64,000 bases of DNA from Candidatus Electrothrix scaldis (GCA_033584155.1 CP138355.1:620001-684000); one strand, 5' to 3'; positions 25,347-33,978 are shown, counted from the stretch's first letter. Numbers and translations: made by a program. The notes: generated by a model not told the origin, from the letters alone.

Positions 25347-25368
25347 TTTTTATTGACTACAAGGGCAC

Positions 25369-25704
25369 ATGCATATATATTTTAAGAAAAGGAAAATTGA
25401 AAAAATATGTAACGAAAGCAAGATAGCCATAAAAGAATTAGGAGAAAAACGCGGCAAGAAATTAATGCAACGTATGATGGAGCTTGCTGCAGCTGCGTTT
25501 TTGTCCGATATTTCGATATACCCACCTGCCCGATGTCATGAGTTAAGCGGAGATCGTAAAGGTCAATTGTCTGTTGATCTTGGGCATCCATATCGGCTTA
25601 TTTTTATCCCTGCTGACGATCCAGTACCGTTGAAGAAAGACGGAGGACTGGATAGAACGGCTATCAGCAGCATTGAAATTATAGAGATAGCTGACACTCA
25701 TTAA
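25369..25704 (+). CDS. HigB/RelE-like toxin
   Basis: A 111-residue basic protein resembling HigB of the RelE/ParE fold, a ribosome-dependent mRNA endonuclease. Supporting features are the N-terminal KKRKIEKICNE helix, the middle PPARCHELSGDRKGQLSVDL strand pair and HPYRLIFIPA, which matches the killer-protein pattern PYRLIF. It is followed after 13 bases by a gene with an antitoxin-type helix-turn-helix, the toxin-first order of higBA systems. Confidence 0.8.
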   Translation: MHIYFKKRKIEKICNESKIAIKELGEKRGKKLMQRMMELAAAAFLSDISIYPPARCHELSGDRKGQLSVDLGHPYRLIFIPADDPVPLKKDGGLDRTAISSIEIIEIADTH

Positions 25705-25717
25705 AGGGGAGAATAAT

Positions 25718-26809
25718 ATGATTAAGGCAACGAAAAAATATACGTTTAACCCAGACTATGCTGTGCCGCCCGGAGAAACTCTGAAAGAGACCATCGAGTT
25801 TCTTGGTATGACACAAAAAGAGCTCTCAGCACGTACAGGCCTTTCAGTTCAGTCTCTGAATAGAATTCTAAAAGGAGAACAGTCTATTACCTATGAAACA
25901 GCGAATATTCTTGAGTTGGTCCTCAATGTTCCAGCTTCAATGTGGAATAATTTAGAAGCGCAATATAGGGAACAGCTTGCCAAAATTCATGAGCGTAAAA
26001 GACTAGAAGAAAAACTTGAATGGTTAAAAACGATCCCTGTTGCTGAGTTAGTCAAGAGACAAGTTCTACCACATTGTAAAAACCAAGTAGATCAGTTACG
26101 AGCCGTCCTCTCTTTCTTTGGCGTAGGCAGTGTGAACTCTTGGCATCAGATATGGGATAACCCTGCAGTAGCGGCGAGGCGGTCTGAATGCTTTAAGAGC
26201 TGTCCAGGAACTGCTTCTGCATGGATAAGACAAGGTGAAATCAAGGCTAATTCAATCAATTGTGCTGATTTTTCTAAAGAGAAGTTTAGTAAAGCAGTAT
26301 CGAAAATTAGAGCGTTTACAGTCCTTACCCCTGAAAAATTCATAAATCAAATGGTTTCTCTATGTGCGGAAGCTGGTGTGGCTTTAGTTTTCGTTCCCGA
26401 AATGAAAAAAGCACCTTGGTATGGCGCTACAAAGTGGCTCTCATCAAAAAAAGCCATGATTATCCTTAACCTGCGAGGGAAAAAAGAAGACTTATTTTGG
26501 TTTGCATTTTTCCATGAAGCAGGCCATGTGCTCCATGATTCTAAAAAAGACCTTCTTATTAACACTGGAAAGAAAAAACAAGATGATGAACGAGAGATAC
26601 GTGCTGATAATTATGCTGCAGAACTTTTGATTCCAGAAAAATATAATGAGCGCATAAAAAGGCTACGTTCCAAAATCGAGCTTATCAAGCTAGCAAACGA
26701 ATTAAAAATTTCCCCCGCTATAGTTGTAGGCCGGTATCATCATCTCACTAAAAAATTTAATTTCTTTAATGATCTAAGAAGGACATTTGAATGGTCTCTA
26801 AACGACTAA
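25718..26809 (+). CDS. HigA-like antitoxin fused to an M78 (ImmA/IrrE) metallopeptidase
   Basis: A 363-residue protein. Residues 12-75 form an XRE/HigA helix-turn-helix (GETLKETIEFLGMTQKELSARTGLS, read as two parts). Residues 200-330 are an ImmA/IrrE peptidase with the zinc motif H266-EAGH270 and the downstream EIRADNYAAELLIP. The antitoxin half should neutralise and autoregulate the upstream toxin; the peptidase half may cleave a regulator or the antitoxin itself under stress. This fusion is common in HigA-like antitoxins of environmental bacteria, though the peptidase substrate is unknown. Confidence 0.88.
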   Translation: MIKATKKYTFNPDYAVPPGETLKETIEFLGMTQKELSARTGLSVQSLNRILKGEQSITYETANILELVLNVPASMWNNLEAQYREQLAKIHERKRLEEKLEWLKTIPVAELVKRQVLPHCKNQVDQLRAVLSFFGVGSVNSWHQIWDNPAVAARRSECFKSCPGTASAWIRQGEIKANSINCADFSKEKFSKAVSKIRAFTVLTPEKFINQMVSLCAEAGVALVFVPEMKKAPWYGATKWLSSKKAMIILNLRGKKEDLFWFAFFHEAGHVLHDSKKDLLINTGKKKQDDEREIRADNYAAELLIPEKYNERIKRLRSKIELIKLANELKISPAIVVGRYHHLTKKFNFFNDLRRTFEWSLND

Positions 26810-26913
26810 TGGAAACCCCTCAACACGATATCCTCGGCTTGATCTGACAGTTGCCAATTTCAGAAGGTGTCTATCAGATCAAATTCACACCATCAGCCTT
26901 TTCCCTCCATAAT

Positions 26914-26960
26914 CAAGATTTCCTATTTACTTTTCAGGTTCAGCATCTTAGTCTTTAAAG
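26914..26960 (+). repeat. 47-nt leader repeat, copy 1
   Basis: About 78% identical to 27914-27960, exactly 1000 bases downstream. Shared blocks are CAAGATT, TATTTACTTTT and TTAGTCTTT. A small GC hairpin (CCGC-AAG-GCGG) follows here, and ACGCGC-TTG-GCGCGT after the second copy. It lies upstream of the receiver-TIR gene. Confidence 0.6.
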
Positions 26961-27052
26961 AGAAGAATAGCCGCAAGGCGGTAAACTTCTTTTAAAATAT
27001 GCCCGAAACATCAGAGATTCATACTCACGATAATTTTACCAGTGAGGCGCCG

Positions 27053-27913
27053 ATGAAATATGTAGTCGTTGTCGTTGATGACAGTAAATTCGTCCACAAA
27101 CTGATCGAAAAACTTTTTGATCCCAACTTGTTTGACGCCCACTTTTTTACTTCTGCGGAAGAAACAAAAAAAGCCTTGGATACCTTTGCTACTCAAGGCC
27201 GGAATGTTGACCTAGTCTTACTCGATATCTACTTACAAGAAGGCACCAAGGACGAAAGCCTTGCCTTGCTGGAGTTTTTAACAAAAACACGAAAGCGGAC
27301 CCAGGTTATCGTCATGTCTGGTCGCTTAGCATCAGAGGAATTCGCGGAATTTTATTATAAGGGTGCGGACAGCTACCTGATTAAACCTTTTCCCGAGGAC
27401 AAGTTCACAGCTTCCATCAAAAAGCATATAAATATCGCTCGTCATATCCCCAAGTTTAATAATGCCCCGTTGGCAAAGATTAAGATCGATAAAAGGGATA
27501 TATTTATAGGTCATCTCACTACAGACACAAAACTGGCCTCATTTTTCAGAGATGAATTGATGAAAAACAATATCGGTTCATGGTGTGAAAGTGCAGAGTT
27601 ACTGGAAGACCCGATCTGGAAGCCTGTCCTGACTGATGCTATCAATTCCTGCAAAATATTCCTTTTACTCCTCTCCCATGACACCCTGCGGTCCCCGTAT
27701 ATGAAGCAGGAAATTATCCAGGCCTTTAACAGAAAAAAACGCGACGGAAACAAATTCCTCCTCATTCCTGTCCTGTATAATATCAAAGCAAATGAGGTAC
27801 CTCGCCAAATCACCTCCATGCATTGTGTGGATCTTACAGTGGCCAATAAGAGAACCGAGCACATTCGTTCTCTCATGGCTTCCCTCAGGAAGATTCTGAA
27901 ACCGGCGAATTAG
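27053..27913 (+). CDS. Response regulator receiver domain fused to a TIR domain
   Basis: A 286-residue two-domain protein. Residues 1-125 are a receiver domain with the acidic pair DD (residues 9-10), the phosphoacceptor Asp58 in LVLLDIYL, and the conserved Lys in LIKPFP. Residues 145-285 are a TIR domain (RDIFIGHLTTD, then LLEDPIWKPVLTDAI, FLLLLSHDTLRSPYMKQEI, FLLIPVLY). The start at 27053 has GAGG at good spacing; ATG 26999 would add 18 residues without a ribosome site. A phosphorylation-controlled TIR effector or adaptor is the natural reading. Whether the TIR part cleaves NAD is not known; no partner kinase is adjacent. Confidence 0.85.
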   Translation: MKYVVVVVDDSKFVHKLIEKLFDPNLFDAHFFTSAEETKKALDTFATQGRNVDLVLLDIYLQEGTKDESLALLEFLTKTRKRTQVIVMSGRLASEEFAEFYYKGADSYLIKPFPEDKFTASIKKHINIARHIPKFNNAPLAKIKIDKRDIFIGHLTTDTKLASFFRDELMKNNIGSWCESAELLEDPIWKPVLTDAINSCKIFLLLLSHDTLRSPYMKQEIIQAFNRKKRDGNKFLLIPVLYNIKANEVPRQITSMHCVDLTVANKRTEHIRSLMASLRKILKPAN

Positions 27914-27960
27914 CAAGATTTTTTATTTACTTTTTTGGTCTGACATTTTAGTCTTTGAAG
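27914..27960 (+). repeat. 47-nt leader repeat, copy 2
   Basis: Second copy of the element at 26914-26960, directly after the receiver-TIR stop codon. It is followed by the 6-bp hairpin ACGCGC-TTG-GCGCGT (27968-27982), which lies inside a GGTTA/TAACC outer pair. Confidence 0.6.
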
Positions 27961-28118
27961 ATTGGTTACGCGCTTGGCGCGTCAAATAACCTCAAGAGCA
28001 TATCCTGAGTCATTTTTCATGAAAAAATAACCCTTGTGCCCAATGCACCAAAGCAGCATATGCCCTTACCCCACCGACTCTCGCTCAACGCGAGTCAATT
28101 TTAACGGAAAAACGTTCA

Positions 28119-28349
28119 ATGGAAAACCAACCTACAAGCCCGAAAATCGATTTTGCGATAGATGAAGATCTCAATACAGCACTTGTCATCACCTGCGGCA
28201 ATTGCGCAGCAGTAACCAAAATTCCATCAGATGAATTAACCACGGAAGGGAACATTCTCTGCTCCGGATGTCATTATGAATTCCAAATAACTGCTGATGA
28301 TATTACAATGATCAAAAAATATCTGGACGACGCAAAGAAACTCCAATGA
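28119..28349 (+). CDS. Small zinc-ribbon protein
   Basis: A 76-residue protein with two CxxC knuckles (ITCGNCAAV and ILCSGCHYEF) about 25 residues apart, a typical zinc ribbon. The N-terminus is acidic and the C-terminus helical. It may bind nucleic acid or protein. The function is not recognised. A GACTC/GAGTC hairpin lies just upstream in the leader. Confidence 0.65.
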   Translation: MENQPTSPKIDFAIDEDLNTALVITCGNCAAVTKIPSDELTTEGNILCSGCHYEFQITADDITMIKKYLDDAKKLQ

Positions 28350-28411
28350 TTCTCCCTGCCTGATGTGGCAGCAAGAGAGTCTTTTTTATTCCTCCAACCT
28401 ACGGAAAAAAT

Positions 28412-29095
28412 ATGAAACAAATTAAAAACAAAGCACCAATGCAGAAGTTGTTTATTAGCGCAATGATGTTCACCGTTTTTTGGGGAATATCTGCATCTCG
28501 CGCAGAGGCCATATCAATGGGTCCCTATATCGACCTTTCCACCGGAACGGGGAGTCTGGAATGGCAGTATACTGGCGATGAATTTGATATTGATATGAAT
28601 ACCATCGCCGTTGGTTTTGTGCTGGACACGGCGGCACTCAGCCCCTCCTTCTTTAATTATCGTCTCAACATCGGTTTTGAGGGAAGAGAGCTTGAGGCAG
28701 ACGATAATTCCACCCTTGATCTCAGCGGTATCGTGGTGGAAAATATCTTTGGTTTTTCCTTAACCCAAACCCCCTATTACCGTTGGTGGGTTGGACCTCT
28801 TCTCCATTTCAGTGCCCACAGCGGTGACAGCGATACGGTGTACGATGAATATGGTTACCCCTATGAATATGAGTACGACTTTGTTCAATATGGCGTTGGT
28901 GTCGTCACAGGTGTAAATTTCATGGTCAATCCATATATGACCTTCTCCGGCTCTATTGGTTTCCGCGTCCTCGAAACAGAAGGCACGGCGAGTATCAACG
29001 ACTACTATTCATATGGTCACTACACCACCTATTATGAAGAAGATCTTGATGGGTCTACAGAGAGCTTTTTTCTCAACCTTGCCCTTTTGTTTTAA
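28412..29095 (+). CDS. Predicted outer-membrane beta-barrel protein
   Basis: A 227-residue protein with a signal peptide (hydrophobic residues about 12-30, cleavage near SRAEA). Amphipathic strands follow (SLEWQYTGDEFDIDM, YRLNIGFEGRELEAD), ending in an aromatic C-terminal strand (FFLNLALLF), the usual outer-membrane insertion signal. It is tyrosine-rich and acidic. It is probably an eight-to-ten-strand barrel of unknown function. Confidence 0.65.
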   Translation: MKQIKNKAPMQKLFISAMMFTVFWGISASRAEAISMGPYIDLSTGTGSLEWQYTGDEFDIDMNTIAVGFVLDTAALSPSFFNYRLNIGFEGRELEADDNSTLDLSGIVVENIFGFSLTQTPYYRWWVGPLLHFSAHSGDSDTVYDEYGYPYEYEYDFVQYGVGVVTGVNFMVNPYMTFSGSIGFRVLETEGTASINDYYSYGHYTTYYEEDLDGSTESFFLNLALLF

Positions 29096-29497
29096 TTTCT
29101 CTTGTGTTAATCGCCCCAAAGCCCAGTTTTAGGGGAGCCAGCTGAGCACCGGGAGACGCGTATGCGTCTCCTGTCTCCCCCTTTCCGCTCCCATCTCCGC
29201 ATCCCCTTCTCCTCGCCGCAAACGCGGCAGCATTCTCAGCGATTTATCCTCCCCATCTGCAATGCTCTCTCTTTTCCAGCGAAAAGACCTTTGCTCTTCA
29301 CCATGAGACCTTTCACAAATGCATTATGCATTTTTTTCTTCCTTTCACCTTGACGCGCTCGATCATCGTACTTACCTATTCAATCAGAAAGGAAAGCGAT
29401 CCTTATCATGTTACAAAAAATAAATATAGAACAGAAGAATGATATCAAAATATTGAGAGATTAATATTTATTAAGAAAAAAAATAATACAATATCTC
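29096..29497. other. Intergenic region upstream of the Hsp20 operon
   Basis: About 400 bases. A hairpin GGGAGACGC-GTAT-GCGTCTCC at 29151-29171 may end the barrel-protein transcript, though no T run follows. The right half is very AT-rich and leads into the Hsp20 promoter. Confidence 0.45.
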
Positions 29498-29526
29498 TTG
29501 ACATAAAAAAGACTCGAACTTACTAT
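29498..29526 (+). promoter_or_regulatory. Sigma-70-type promoter of the first Hsp20 gene
   Basis: A perfect TTGACA (29498-29503), a 17-base spacer and TACTAT (29521-29526). The CTTGA- and CCCCAT-type boxes of a sigma-32 promoter are not both present, so housekeeping transcription is suggested despite the heat-shock genes downstream. Confidence 0.65.
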
Positions 29527-29617
29527 TTTAACAACAAAGAGAATACATCATCATAACGATGATTCATAAAGCAAAAGATAGTATTTTATTTACAAAGAGA
29601 TAAACAAGGAGGGTGTT

Positions 29618-30055
29618 ATGAACGTAAGTATTTGGGATCCTTTCCGTGAGATGGAAGCATTGTTTAATAATTACACAATGCCGACAAGAAAAAAATCAAC
29701 AGCAGATGAAAGCGGAACTGTTGAAACAAGAGAATGGGCACCTGTTGTTGATATCCTTGAAACAGAGAATGACTTTGTTTTAAAAGTCGAGCTCCCTGGT
29801 GTGGAAAAAGATGATGTAGAGGTCTCTATCGACAATCGCATTCTGACCATCAAGGGAGAAAAGAAGAGCGACAGTGCAGACAAGAAGGTCCACAGAACCG
29901 AATGCAGATACGGCACCTTTATCAGAAACTTCACCCTGCCTCAGGATGTGGATGTGGATAAGGTAGAGGCAGCCTGCAAAAACGGTGTGCTCAACCTGAC
30001 GTTGACCAAGATGGAGCAAGCTAAACCCAAGCAGATTGAGGTACAAGTCCACTAA
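29618..30055 (+). CDS. Hsp20/alpha-crystallin small heat shock protein (1)
   Basis: A 145-residue ATP-independent holdase that binds unfolding proteins and forms oligomers. The alpha-crystallin domain covers residues 40-135, with VELPGVEKDDVEVSI, LTIKGEKK and the closing motif ACKNGVLNLTL. The start follows AAGGAGGGTGTT, a strong ribosome site. It is the first of three Hsp20 genes in a row, probably one operon ending at the terminator at 31783. Confidence 0.94.
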   Translation: MNVSIWDPFREMEALFNNYTMPTRKKSTADESGTVETREWAPVVDILETENDFVLKVELPGVEKDDVEVSIDNRILTIKGEKKSDSADKKVHRTECRYGTFIRNFTLPQDVDVDKVEAACKNGVLNLTLTKMEQAKPKQIEVQVH

Positions 30056-30120
30056 TCTGCGCGCAGACGAACTGAGGGTGAATGCTTTTTTCGTTAACCA
30101 AGGACATGACGAGGTGTGTT

Positions 30121-30678
30121 ATGGATATGGATATCAAAAAATGGGTTCCCTGGAATTGGTTCAAAAAAGAAGAAGAGAACACCGGTGCTACGGTGCCGGT
30201 GCAGCATAAGAACGCACAGGAGGGAATCGGGGCTTTTCCCCAACTGTTCAGCCAGTTGCATAATGAGATGGATCGCCGCTTTGAACAGATATTCCGAGAA
30301 TTCGGGAGTGGGAGGCCTCTCCTGTCAAACATGGCAAACGGTATGCTCAAGCCGACCTTGGACCTGAGCGCCAGCGAAAACGAGTATACCATTGCCGTGG
30401 AAGTACCCGGCGTGAATGAAAGTGACCTCAAGATTGAGATTGATAAAAACACCATGATCATTCGCGGCGAGAAGAAGCAGGAAAAGGAAGAGAAGAAGAA
30501 AAACTATTATCGCCAGGAACGTTTTTACGGTTCGTTCCAGCGCATACTTTCTCTGCCAGAGGACGCAGATCAGGATGACATCCAGGCGACCTTTCAACAC
30601 GGGGTGCTCAATATCACCCTGCCAAGAAAGGCCTTGCCGAAACCAGATGTCCGGCAGATAGCTATCAAAACCGTTTAA
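30121..30678 (+). CDS. Hsp20/alpha-crystallin small heat shock protein (2)
   Basis: About 185 residues from ATG 30121 (GAGG site); an in-frame ATG at 30082 also has GAGG nearby and would add 13 residues without homology. The N-terminal segment WVPWNWFKKEEE is shared with the third Hsp20. The alpha-crystallin domain shows VEVPGVNESDLKIEI, IIRGEKKQ and FQHGVLNITLP. Cytoplasmic holdase by analogy. Its close similarity to the third gene indicates a local duplication. Confidence 0.92.
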   Translation: MDMDIKKWVPWNWFKKEEENTGATVPVQHKNAQEGIGAFPQLFSQLHNEMDRRFEQIFREFGSGRPLLSNMANGMLKPTLDLSASENEYTIAVEVPGVNESDLKIEIDKNTMIIRGEKKQEKEEKKKNYYRQERFYGSFQRILSLPEDADQDDIQATFQHGVLNITLPRKALPKPDVRQIAIKTV

Positions 30679-30684
30679 GATATA

Positions 30685-30784
30685 GCTCCCGTCCCACCCC
30701 TTGCGGGTGGGACAACAAAACGGGAAAGAAGCCATGAACATTGGTCGGACGATTCCAAAGAATCATCCGTTCCTTTCATATAAA
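30685..30784 (+). repeat. Two-hairpin intergenic element, copy 3
   Basis: First hairpin GTCCCACCCC-TTGC-GGGTGGGAC, then AACAAAAC, GCCATGAAC, a second hairpin GGACGATTCC-AAA-GAATCATCC and TTTCATATAAA. Same plan as the tandem pair between dapF and dapA. It lies between Hsp20 genes 2 and 3 and could act as an attenuator or mRNA stabiliser. Confidence 0.65.
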
Positions 30785-30876
30785 CCGTGCTCGCGCACAG
30801 GAGGTATGAGTAAGGGGTTCTGCGGAATCCCTTACATCTTTTATTTTCTCATTTTTCTTATTCTGGAGGTTCAGCA

Positions 30877-31596
30877 ATGAATGGCCAAATGCAGACAAAG
30901 GTATTGGTACTTACAGGAATTATGGCACTTAACCTCTTCTTACCAATTACGCCGCTGAGTTATGCCACCGGTTCGGCAAATTCTCCAGACGTGATCAGCA
31001 AAGAACTGAAAAGCAACAAGTCGGACCAGAAGACAGAGGAGAAGAATTGGTCTCCCTGGAACTGGTTCAGGAAAGAAGAGGAGAAAAGCGGCAGCAAGGT
31101 GCCTATTCAACGGAAAGACGACAAAGAGGATCGGGATGATCTTGCGGGTCCATTGCAGGATTTTCATCGCGATATTAACCGGCTCTTTGACCAGACCTTC
31201 CGCGATTTCGGATTTTCCGCGTTTGATTTCGATCAGCCCTTTATGCATACGTCCAACGGCGTTCTCAGGCCTGTGACAGATCTCGCGGCAAATGATAAGG
31301 AATACACTATCACCGTGGAAGTACCCGGCGCGGACAAAGACGATATCAAGATCGAGGTCGCGAATAATGTTATGACCATTCGCGGCGAGAAAAAGCAAAA
31401 AAAGGAGGAGGAGCAGAAGGACTTCTATCGACAGGAGCGCTTTTATGGATCGTTCCAGCGCGTGCTCTCACTCCCGGAAGATGCTGATCAAAATGATATC
31501 AAAGCGAATTTTCATCAAGGCGTGTTAACAGTGACCATGCCGAGAAAGGATATGCCGAAACCCAATGTGAAAGAGATTGAGATACACTCCAGCTAA
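30877..31596 (+). CDS. Exported Hsp20-family protein (3)
   Basis: A 239-residue Hsp20 with an N-terminal export signal: a short basic start, the hydrophobic stretch VLVLTGIMALNLFLPI and a possible cleavage site after SYA. A linker with WSPWNWFRKEEE, as in Hsp20 (2), and an alpha-crystallin domain (about 135-232, VEVPGADKDDIKIEV, MTIRGEKKQ, FHQGVLTVTMP) follow. A periplasmic or membrane-anchored holdase is inferred. Most Hsp20 proteins are cytoplasmic, so the signal is unusual. GGAGG precedes the ATG at good spacing. Confidence 0.88.
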   Translation: MNGQMQTKVLVLTGIMALNLFLPITPLSYATGSANSPDVISKELKSNKSDQKTEEKNWSPWNWFRKEEEKSGSKVPIQRKDDKEDRDDLAGPLQDFHRDINRLFDQTFRDFGFSAFDFDQPFMHTSNGVLRPVTDLAANDKEYTITVEVPGADKDDIKIEVANNVMTIRGEKKQKKEEEQKDFYRQERFYGSFQRVLSLPEDADQNDIKANFHQGVLTVTMPRKDMPKPNVKEIEIHSS

Positions 31597-31782
31597 TCAG
31601 ACAGGAAAAGCAGAGCATCATGTTCTGCTCTCCATGTTTCATATATCTCGTCGCTCGTTCATGGCGGAAGGCTAATTATAGGAGGTGAAAGCTGCTGAGG
31701 ACTAATCCCATCGCAAAAAAGTCCTCTCCTGAAAGTCCTGCCTCTGTACGAGCGACTATCTCTCAACCTCTCAAACCAACTT

Positions 31783-31814
31783 CCCGCCTCATGACGAGGC
31801 GGGCTTTTCTTTTT
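31783..31814 (+). terminator. Strong terminator of the Hsp20 operon
   Basis: A perfect 8-bp GC-rich stem (CCCGCCTC/GAGGCGGG) with a 5-nt loop is followed by CTTTTCTTTTT. It is 187 bases after the third Hsp20 gene and directly before the convergent DUF1302-like gene. Confidence 0.85.
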
Positions 31815-31835
31815 GAGCGCAGTGTCTTGCGCAAC

Positions 31836-33344
31836 TTAAAAGGAATAACGAATTTCAGCAAAGATCCGATCATTATCCCCCACATCCTGTAAGGCCAGAA
31901 GATCACCGGACTGATAAAGCACAGCCCCACCACGCAGGGTGATGGTATCGGTCACATCATAATCAAAAGAGAGCCTCTCATAGGCACCATCAGCTGAAGA
32001 AGGTCCGTAGAGCATTGCCAATAGGGTGACGCTCAGGGTGTCGTTGAGGAAATCCCGGGTGCAACGGAAGGCAAGCTGATACATATCCTGGTACACCCCA
32101 TCCGGGGCATCCTCCAGGTAGGGACGATGATTATTGATATGGTGATTAGCAAGTTCCAGAGAAAGAGAGGTCTCGTTAAACCCGGAATACTCTACCCCGA
32201 CCAATGCATCAATACGGGTATAACCAACACCTGGTCGATTGGTGTAATGCACTCTGTTCAGCAGAGCCCCCTCTGTCTTCACCAGCCAGTTCCCTAAGGC
32301 CTTATTATAGGCAAAGCCGAACATATGCATCCGCTCATGCTTGCGCTGGATCTCGGTGCTCTCGTTCTCCTCATCTATCACGACATATTCCAGATGGGGA
32401 GTATCGTTAAATATCCTGGCATAATAGAGATCAAGATCCCAGCCCGTGAAAATACCGCTGAGCGAGATAGCCCATTCGGTGTTCTCCAGGGTGTTCGCAG
32501 GCTCGTCTTCTGGGGGCAGGGGCTCATCATAGGAATAGAAGTCATAGCCGTACACTGGTAATTTATTAAAACGGATCTCATGAACCGCTATACCGGACAG
32601 CTCCCAGTTACCGAAATAATAATCCAGCTTGGTCATGGCCAAAGGCAGACGGAGATCCTCGATATCTGTCAGGCCGGGCTCGCGCATATCCAGGGGATTG
32701 AGCACGTCCGTGATCCGGATATTATCTGATTTTCCCCAGACCACGATCTGACGACCAATCTTGAGATCCAGCTTGTCTGTGAGCTTGCCCTGAAGATAGG
32801 CCTCGCGCAATTCCACCTCATCCTCATATTCATCCAGAACGTAGCTGGTGTATTCATCCCGGCCTCGAAGAGAGTAGATGCCATCATAAAAGGCCTTACC
32901 GCCCACCTTGGCTGACCAGGCATCGGAGAAACGGGCCTCAAGATCGATCTGGAGGTCGGTGCGGGTCTTGGAAAAACCACGCCAATCAGTCTCTCCCTCT
33001 GCCGGGGCATCGTGGGCAATGGTGTAGGTGGTGCCAAACTGGAGCCAACCGTCTATACTCAGCCAGCCCGGTAACCAAGCAGAGTCGCCTTCAGCCTCCG
33101 TTTGCAGATCGGAAGACAGCCCTTCCTCTTCAAAACCTCCCAGCACGGCATCAAGTCCTTGATCCGAAGCGGGTTCTTCAGGTGGCTGTTCTATATCAAA
33201 GCCTTCGAGAACCGCATCCAGGTCACTGGGGGTGCTGTCGGTTTGGGCGGTTGCGGGTAATGGGGAGAGAAAGAGAGGGGCAGCGAGCAGGGCTGCAAGG
33301 ATTGTTGCTTTTCTCGATAAGAGGTCTTTTTTGATATCTTGCAT
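31836..33344 (-). CDS. DUF1302-like outer-membrane protein
   Basis: A 502-residue protein with a signal peptide (about 12-34, cleavage after ATAQ). A degenerate repeat follows (LDAVLEGFDIE, LDAVLGGFEEE), then a long beta-barrel region with LQIDLEARFSDAWSAKVGG and LKIGRQIVVWGKSDNIR, matching DUF1302/porin-like proteins, and a C-terminal Phe (AEIRYSF) for barrel assembly. DUF1302 proteins often go with MMPL/RND transporters and LolA-like proteins, such as the operon at 43867-50051, though this gene is 10 kb away. The transported substance is unknown. Confidence 0.75.
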   Translation of the reverse strand: MQDIKKDLLSRKATILAALLAAPLFLSPLPATAQTDSTPSDLDAVLEGFDIEQPPEEPASDQGLDAVLGGFEEEGLSSDLQTEAEGDSAWLPGWLSIDGWLQFGTTYTIAHDAPAEGETDWRGFSKTRTDLQIDLEARFSDAWSAKVGGKAFYDGIYSLRGRDEYTSYVLDEYEDEVELREAYLQGKLTDKLDLKIGRQIVVWGKSDNIRITDVLNPLDMREPGLTDIEDLRLPLAMTKLDYYFGNWELSGIAVHEIRFNKLPVYGYDFYSYDEPLPPEDEPANTLENTEWAISLSGIFTGWDLDLYYARIFNDTPHLEYVVIDEENESTEIQRKHERMHMFGFAYNKALGNWLVKTEGALLNRVHYTNRPGVGYTRIDALVGVEYSGFNETSLSLELANHHINNHRPYLEDAPDGVYQDMYQLAFRCTRDFLNDTLSVTLLAMLYGPSSADGAYERLSFDYDVTDTITLRGGAVLYQSGDLLALQDVGDNDRIFAEIRYSF

Positions 33345-33559
33345 TATTCAATCATGCTCTATGGTTATGGAAAATTAACAGAAGTAAGTTACCTAGGGTC
33401 GAATGAGAGGAAAGTGGGTATTCCCCTGATGTTCTTGTCAATCGTAATGAACAGGTTCTCTTTTTTCAATTACTATCATCTCAGAATTAATAACGTTCCA
33501 TAGCCCATTTGCCCCTAATTTGAGAAATTTTTCCATAAAATCCTGCCTGAAAGATAGAG
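33345..33559. other. Intergenic region upstream of the DUF1302-like gene
   Basis: About 215 bases that should hold the promoter of the minus-strand outer-membrane gene. No element stands out. Confidence 0.35.
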
Positions 33560-33874
33560 TTACCCTGGGACTCCTTCGTTATTCTCTTTAATCAATTTTT
33601 CATAACACTCTAAACACAACCAAATTCGGTTGCCATTAGTCCAGCCAGTGTTTTCTTCTTCTTGCTCGCTATCAAACAAAGTATGCTGGCAAATCTCACA
33701 GTGGTCGTGCGACCACCCCTCCTCAACTCAATCAATCTTTTTAGAATCGAACTTCTGACCAACGTATTGGCTGATGCATCCCCCTTTCTTGTGGATGAGC
33801 GCAGGTACTGCTTTCCACCGTTTTTTCGTCCAGGATTGCTGGCGGCACCAATCCACATGTTCTTGAATGTCAAC
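33560..33874 (-). pseudogene. Broken small zinc-binding protein with in-frame TGA
   Basis: One minus-strand frame reads VDIQEHVDWCRQQSW, then PALIHKKGGCISQYVGQKF, then a TGA, then VEEGWSHDHCEICQHTLFD and WLCLECYEKLIK to a TAA at 33560. The two CxxC pairs and the WSHDHC block look like a real zinc-binding family seen in many bacteria as a hypothetical protein. The frame lacks a normal start: the likely original ATG is displaced by two bases (CATGTTGAC where CATGGAC would fit). A lost start and an internal TGA point to a pseudogene rather than selenocysteine, since no Sec-type hairpin is obvious. Confidence 0.6.
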
Positions 33875-33978
33875 ATGGTTATCTCTTGTTAAATGAGCCT
33901 GAAGTCGTTAAGGTAGCTTAATTCCAGCTTTCAAAAAAACAAGTTAAAATTGGTTAATTATCTTTTTTGTCTCCCTTT

